Source: Pleodorina starrii
Lineage: Eukaryota; Chlorophyta; Chlorophyceae; Chlamydomonadales; Volvocaceae
NCBI GenBank assembly: GCA_030267565.1
Contig: BRXU01000027.1
Coordinates: forward strand, 1,580,610-1,644,609
Reading direction: 5' to 3'
DNA length: 64,000 nt
Positions 58,801 to 64,000 of the stretch are shown here, piece by piece. The position numbers and the translations under genes were made by a program. The notes below the pieces were generated by a model, which saw only the letters and a list, made by a program, of their open reading frames with translations, searched no databases and had not been told where the DNA came from. The first letter of the stretch is position 1; the number at the start of each line of letters is the position of its first letter.

Positions 58801-61800
58801 GACGGGCCGATGGGCCGCTGGGCCGCTGGGCCGCTGGGCCGCTGGGCCGCTGGGCCGCTGGGCCGCTGGGCCGCTGGGCCGCTGGGCCGCTGGGCCGCTG
58901 GGCCGCTGGGCCGCTGGGCCGCTGGGCCGATGGGCCGATGGGCCGATGGGCCGATGGGCCGATGGGCCGATGGGCCGATGGGCCGATGGGCCGATGGGCT
59001 GATGGGCCGATGGGCCGATGGGCCGATGGGCCGATGGGCCGATGGGCCGATGGGCCGATGGGCCGATGGGCCGATGGGCCGATGGGCCGATGGGCCGATG
59101 GGCCGATGGGCCGATGGGCCGATGGGCCGATGGGCCGATGGGCCGATGGGCCGATGGGCCGATGGGCCGATGGGCCGATGGGCCGATGGGCCGATGGGCC
59201 GATGGGCCGATGGGCCGATGGGCCGATGGGCCGATGGGCCGATGGGCCGATGGGCCGATGGGCCGATGGGCCGATGGGCCGATGGGCCGATGGGCCGATG
59301 GGCCGATGGGCCGATGGGCCGATGGGCCGATGGGCCGATGGGCCGATGGGCCGATGGGCCGATGGGCCGATGGGCCGATGGGCCGATGGGCCGATGGGCC
59401 GATGGGCCGATGGGCCGATGGGCCGATGGGCCGATGGGCCGATGGGCCGATGGGCCGATGGGCCGATGGGCCGATGGGCCGATGGGCCGATGGGCCGATG
59501 GGCCGATGGGCCGATGGGCCGATGGGCCGATGGGCCGATGGGCCGATGGGCCGATGGGCCGATGGGCCGATGGGCCGATGGGCCGATGGGCCGATGGGCC
59601 GATGGGCCGATGGGCCGATGGGCCGATGGGCCGATGGGCCGATGGGCCGATGGGCCGATGGGCCCATGGGCCGATGGGCCGATGGGCCGATGGGCCGATG
59701 GGCCGATGGGCCGATGGGCGATGGGCCGATGGGCCGATGGGCCGATGGGCCGATGGGCCGATGGGCCGATGGGCCGATGGGCCGATGGGCCGATGGGCCG
59801 ATGGGCCGATGGGCCGATGGGCCGATGGGCCGATGGGCCGATGGGCCGATGGGCCGATGGGCCGATGGGCCGATGGGCCGATGGGCCGATGGGCCGATGG
59901 GCCGATGGGCCGATGGGCCGATGGGCCGATGGGCCGATGGGCCGATGGGCCGATGGGCCGATGGGCCGATGGGCCGATGGGCCGATGGGCCGATGGGCCG
60001 ATGGGCCGATGGGCCGATGGGCCGATGGGCCGATGGGCCGATGGGCCGATGGGCCGATGGGCCGATGGGCCGACGGGCCCATGCGCCGACGGGCCCATGG
60101 GCCCTCGGGCCGACGGGCCGCTGGGCCGACGGGCCGCTGGGCCGACGGGCCGCTGGGCCGACGGGCCGCTGGGCCGCTGGGCCGCTGGGCCGCTGGGCCG
60201 CTGGGCCGCTGGGCCGCTGGGCCGCTGGGCCGCTGGGCCGCTGGGCCGCTGGGCCGCTGGGCCGCTGGGCCGCTGGGCCGCTGGGCCGCTGGGCCGCTGG
60301 GCCGCTGGGCCGCTGGGCCGCTGGGCCGCTGGGCCGCTGGGCTGCTGGGCCGCTGGGCAGCTGGGCCGCTGGGCCGATGGGCCGATGGGCCGATGGGCCG
60401 ATGGGCCGATGGGCCGATGGGCCGACGGGCCCATGCGCCGACGGGCCCATGGGCCCTCGGGCCGACGGGCCGCTGGGCCGACGGGCCGCTGGGCCGACGG
60501 GCCGATGGGCCGCTGGGCCGATGGGCCGCTGGGCCGCTGGGCCGCTGGGCTGCTGGGCCGCTGGGCCGCTGGGCCGCTGGGCCGCTGGGCCGCTGGGCCG
60601 CTGGGCCGCTGGGCCGCTGGGCCGCTGGGCCGCTGGGCCGCTGGGCCGCTGGGCCGATGGGCCGATGGGCCGATGGGCCGATGGGCTGATGGGCCGAGGG
60701 GCCGAGTGGCCGATGGGCCGATGGGCCGATGGGCCGATGGGCCGATGGGCCGATGGGCCGATGGGCCGATGGGCCGATGGGCCGATGGGCCGATGGGCCG
60801 ATGGGCCGATGGGCCGATGGGCCGATGGGCCGATGGGCCGATGGGCCGATGGGCCGATGGGCCGATGGGCCGATGGGCCGATGGGCCGATGGGCCGATGG
60901 GCCGATGGGCCGATGGGCCGATGGGCCGATGGGCCGATGGGCCGATGGGCCGATGGGCCGATGGGCCGATGGGCCGACGGGCCCATGCGCCGACGGGCCC
61001 ATGGGCCCTCGGGCCGACGGGCCGCTGGGCCGACGGGCCGCTGGGCCGACGGGCCGCTGGGCCGACGGGCCGCTGGGCCGCTGGGCCGCTGGGCCGCTGG
61101 GCCGCTGGGCCGCTGGGCCGCTGGGCCGCTGGGCCGCTGGGCCGCTGGGCCGCTGGGCCGCTGGGCCGCTGGGCCGCTGGGCCGCTGGGCCGCTGGGCCG
61201 CTGGGCCGCTGGGCCGCTGGGCCGCTGGGCCGCTGGGCCGCTGGGCCGCTGGGCCGCCGGGCCGCTGGGCCGCTGGGCCGCTGGGCCGCTGGGCCGATGG
61301 GCCGATGGGCCGATGGGCCGATGGGCCGATGGGCCGATGGGCCGACGGGCCCATGCGCCGACGGGCCCATGGGCCCTCGGGCCGACGGGCCGCTGGGCCG
61401 ACGGGCCGCTGGGCCGAGGGCCGATGGCCGCTGGGCCGCTGGGCCGCTGGGCCGCTGGGCCGCTGGGCCGCTGGGCCGCTGGGCCGCTGGGCCGCTGGGC
61501 CGCTGGGCCGCTGGGCCGCTGGGCCGCTGGGCGCTGGGCCGATGGGCCGATGGGCCGATGGGCCGATGGGCCGATGGGCCGATGGGCCGCTGGGCCGCTG
61601 GGCCGCTGGGCTGCTGGGCCGCTGGGCCGATGGGCCGATGGGCCGATGGGCCGCTGGGACGCTGGGGCGTTGGGCCGCTGGGCCGCTGGGCCGATGGGCC
61701 GCTGGGCCGATGGGCCGCTGGGCCGATGGGCCGATGGGCGATGGGCCGATGGGCCGATGGGCTGATGGGCCGATGGGCCGATGGGCCGCTGGGCTGCTGG

Positions 61801-64000
61801 GCCGCTGGGCAGCTGGGCCGCTGGGCCGATGGGCTGATGGGCCGATGGGCCGATGGGCCGATGGGCCGATGGGCCGATGGGCCGATGGGCCGATGGGCCG
61901 ATGGGCCGATGGGCCGAGGGGCCGACGGGCCCATGCGCCGACGGGCCCAATGGGCCCTCGGGCCGACGGGCCGCTGGCCGACGGGCCGCTGGGCCGACGG
62001 GCCGCTGGGCCGACGGGCCGCTGGGCCCGCTGGGCCGATGGGCCGCTGGGCCGATGGGCCGAGGGGCCGATGGGCCGCTGGGCCGCTGGGCCGCTGGGCC
62101 GCTGGGCCGCTGGGCCGCGGCCGCTGGGCCGCTGGGCCGCTGGGCCGCTGGGCCGCTGGGCCGCTGGGCGCTGGGCCGCTGGGCCGCTGGGCCGCTGGGC
62201 TGCTGGCCGCTGGGCAGCTGGCCGCTGGGCCGATGGGCTGATGGGCCGATGGCCGATGGGCCGATGGGCCGATGGGCCGATGGGCCGACGGGCCCATGCG
62301 CCGACGGGCCCATGGGCCCTCGCGCCGACGGGCCGCTGGGCCGACGGGCCGCTGGGCCGACGGGCCGCTGGGCCGCTGGGCCGCTGGGCCGCTGGGCCGC
62401 TGGGCCGCTGGGTCGCTGGGCCGCTGGGCCGCTGGGCCCTGGGCGGCGGGGCCGCTGGGCCGCTGGGCCGCTGGGCCGCTGGGCCGATGGGCCGATGGGC
62501 GATGTGGGCCGATGGGCCGATGGGCCGATGGGCCGATGGGCCGATGGGCCGATGGGCCGATGGGCCGATGGGCCGATGGGACGATGGGCCGATGGGCCGA
62601 TGGGCCGATGGGCCGATGGGCCGATGGGCCGATGGGCCGATGGGCCCGATGGGCCGATGGGGCCGATGGGCCGATGGGCCGAGGGGCCGATGGGCCGCGG
62701 GGCCGATGGGCCGATGGGCCGATGGGCCGATGGGCCGATGGGCCGATGGGCCGATGGGCCGATGGGCCGATGGCCGCATGGCCCGATGGGCCGATGGGCC
62801 GATGGGCCGATGGGCCGATGGGCCGATGGGCCGATGGGCCGATGGGCCGATGGGCCGATGGGCCGATGGGCCGATGGGCCGATGCGCCGATGGGCCGATG
62901 GGCCGATGGGCCGATGGGCCGATGGGCCGATGGGCCGATGGGCCGATGGGCCGACGGGCCCATGCGCCGACGGGCCCAGGGCCCTCGGGCCGACGGGCCG
63001 CTGGGCCGACGGGCCGCTGGGCCGACGGGCCGCTGGGCCGACGGGCCGCTGGGGCCGCTGGGCCGCTGGGCCGCTGGGCCGCTGGGCCGCTGGCCGCTGG
63101 GCCGCTGGGCCGCTGGGCCGCTGGGCCGCTGGGCCGCTGGGCCGCTGGGCCGCTGGGCCGCTGGGCCGCTGGGCCGCGGGGCCGCTGGGCCGATGGGCAG
63201 CTGAGCTGCTGGGCCGCTGGGCAGCTGGGCCGCTGGCCGCTGGCCGATGGGCCGATGGGCCGATGGGCCGATGGGCCGATGGGCCGATGGGCCGACGGGC
63301 CCATGCGCCGACGGGCCCATGGGCCCTCGGGCCGACGGGCCGCTGGGCCGACGGGCCGCTGGGCCGACGGGCCGATGGGCCGCTGGGCCGCTGGGCCGCT
63401 GGGCGGCTGGGCCGCTGGGCGGCTGGGCCGCTGGGCCGCTGGGCCGCTGGGCCGCTGGGCCGCTGGGCCGATGGGCCGCTGGGCCGATGGGCCGCTGGGC
63501 CGATGGGCCGATGGGCCGATGGGCCGATGGGCTGATGGGCCGATGGGCCGAGCGGCCGATGGGCCGATGGGCCGATGGGCCGATGGGCCGATGGGCCGAT
63601 GGGCCGATGGGCCGATGGGCCATGGGCCGATGGGCCGACGGCCCATGGGCCCTCGGGCCGACGCCGCTGGGCCGACGGGCCGCTGGGCCGACGGGCCGCT
63701 GGGCCGCTGGGCCGCTGGGCCGCTGGGCCGCTGGGCCGCTGGGCCGCTGGGCCGCTGGGCCGCTGGGCCGCTGGGCCGCTGGGCCGCTGGGCCGCTGGGC
63801 CGCTGGGCCGATGGGCCGATGGGCCGATGGGCCGACGGGCCGATGGGCCGATGGGCCGCTGGGCCGCTGGGCCGCTGGGCTGCTGGGCCGCTGGGCCGCT
63901 GGGCCGCTGGGCCGCTGGCCGCTGGGCCGCTGGGCCGCTGGGCCGCTGGGCCGCTGGGCCGATGGGCCGCTGGGCCGATGGGCCGCTGGGCCGATGGGCC
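37880..64000. repeat. Satellite higher-order family B
   Basis: Marked by the ordered block CCGACGGG, CCCATGCG, CCGACGGG, CCCATGGG, CCCTCGGG, CCGACGGG, CCGCTGGG, first at about 37954. It recurs about thirty times, followed by runs of CCGCTGGG ending in CTGCTGGG, CCGCTGGG, CAGCTGGG. From about 53.8 kb the block comes in pairs 340-376 bp apart, with pairs mostly 0.8-1.0 kb apart. Confidence 0.75.
51257..52244. repeat. Homogeneous CCGATGGG run of about 1 kb
   Basis: Unbroken CCGATGGG units, preceded by a 6-bp shortened unit at about 51250. Similar pure runs lie at about 39010-39930, 53000-53865 and 59000-60065. Confidence 0.85.

Larger units (their letters stand above)
26984..64000. repeat. Octamer satellite array, more than 37 kb, continuing past the window
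   Basis: Tandem 8-bp units, mainly CCGATGGG, with long runs of CCGCTGGG and scattered CCGACGGG, CTGCTGGG, CAGCTGGG, CCCACGGG, CCCATGCG and CCCTCGGG. The first units are CCAACGGG (26984-26991), a 6-bp CCAAGG, then regular CCGATGGG from 26998. Because 8 is not a multiple of 3 and no unit contains a stop, most frames are open for kilobases (octapeptide MGRWADGP forward, PIGPSAHR reverse). These frames are not genes. No other sequence interrupts the array. Confidence 0.97.

Noticed and set aside
27009..63646. Giant open frames (up to 6353 codons) on both strands of the satellite
   Set aside because: They follow from a stop-free 8-bp repeat read in any phase; same octapeptides in every frame, no start context, no domain.
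26998..64000. CRISPR array
   Set aside because: Units are 8 bp with no spacers, and the sequence is eukaryotic nuclear DNA.

Overview
The window looks like nuclear DNA of a chlamydomonadalean (Chlamydomonas/Volvox-type) green alga. The reasons are GC-rich genes with introns and long low-complexity linkers, a TGTAA-type polyadenylation signal, a Chlamydomonas-style F-box-like/ankyrin protein, chromoviral Ty3/gypsy retrotransposons, and a short stretch of the octamer TTTTAGGG, the telomere repeat of that group. The species cannot be named from the sequence alone.

Layout. 1-1881 (+): the last two coding exons of a protein whose body lies left of the window; its tail carries a ubiquitin-binding motif of the kind found in Y-family translesion polymerases, and a weak PIP-like end. 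1882-4425: no convincing gene, with a cluster of perfect hairpins at 3686-3768. 4426-6392: two nearly identical 606-bp direct repeats around 0.73 kb, flanked by a 14-bp direct repeat (non-autonomous LTR-like element or tandem duplication). 6402-12177 (-): a complete, apparently young chromovirus (TE1) with 381-bp LTRs, 5-bp target duplication CTTCG, and gag and pol in one frame separated by a single TGA followed by CGG. 12536-25132 (-): a host gene of at least four exons encoding an F-box-like/ankyrin protein fused to a domesticated hAT-type (DUF4371/ZNF862-like) transposase. Its last exon is split by a second Ty3/gypsy element (TE2, 13026-21272, 403-bp LTRs, target duplication GCAGC); taking out the element and one target copy restores the frame exactly. 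TE2 is itself rearranged: the protease region is replaced by an inverted copy of the PBS-gag region, and a 286-bp retroposon-like insertion splits its reverse transcriptase. 25133-26955: gene-poor, less GC-rich sequence with a 25-bp perfect inverted repeat 0.78 kb across.

26956-64000: two exact outward-pointing TTTTAGGG units and a TTTTTAGGG variant run directly into more than 37 kb of an octamer satellite (CCGATGGG, CCGCTGGG, CCGACGGG and rarer variants). The satellite keeps the telomeric 8-nt period and GGG register, falls into two higher-order-repeat families, and continues past the window end. Small indels become frequent after about 61.4 kb. The satellite gives enormous stop-free frames in several phases; these are a property of the repeat, not genes.

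Nothing here forms an operon or pathway. The main biology is subtelomeric: a translesion-polymerase-like gene, a fused transposase-derived gene broken by a retrotransposon, nested mobile elements, and a telomere-register satellite, which is the best candidate in this window for something undescribed.
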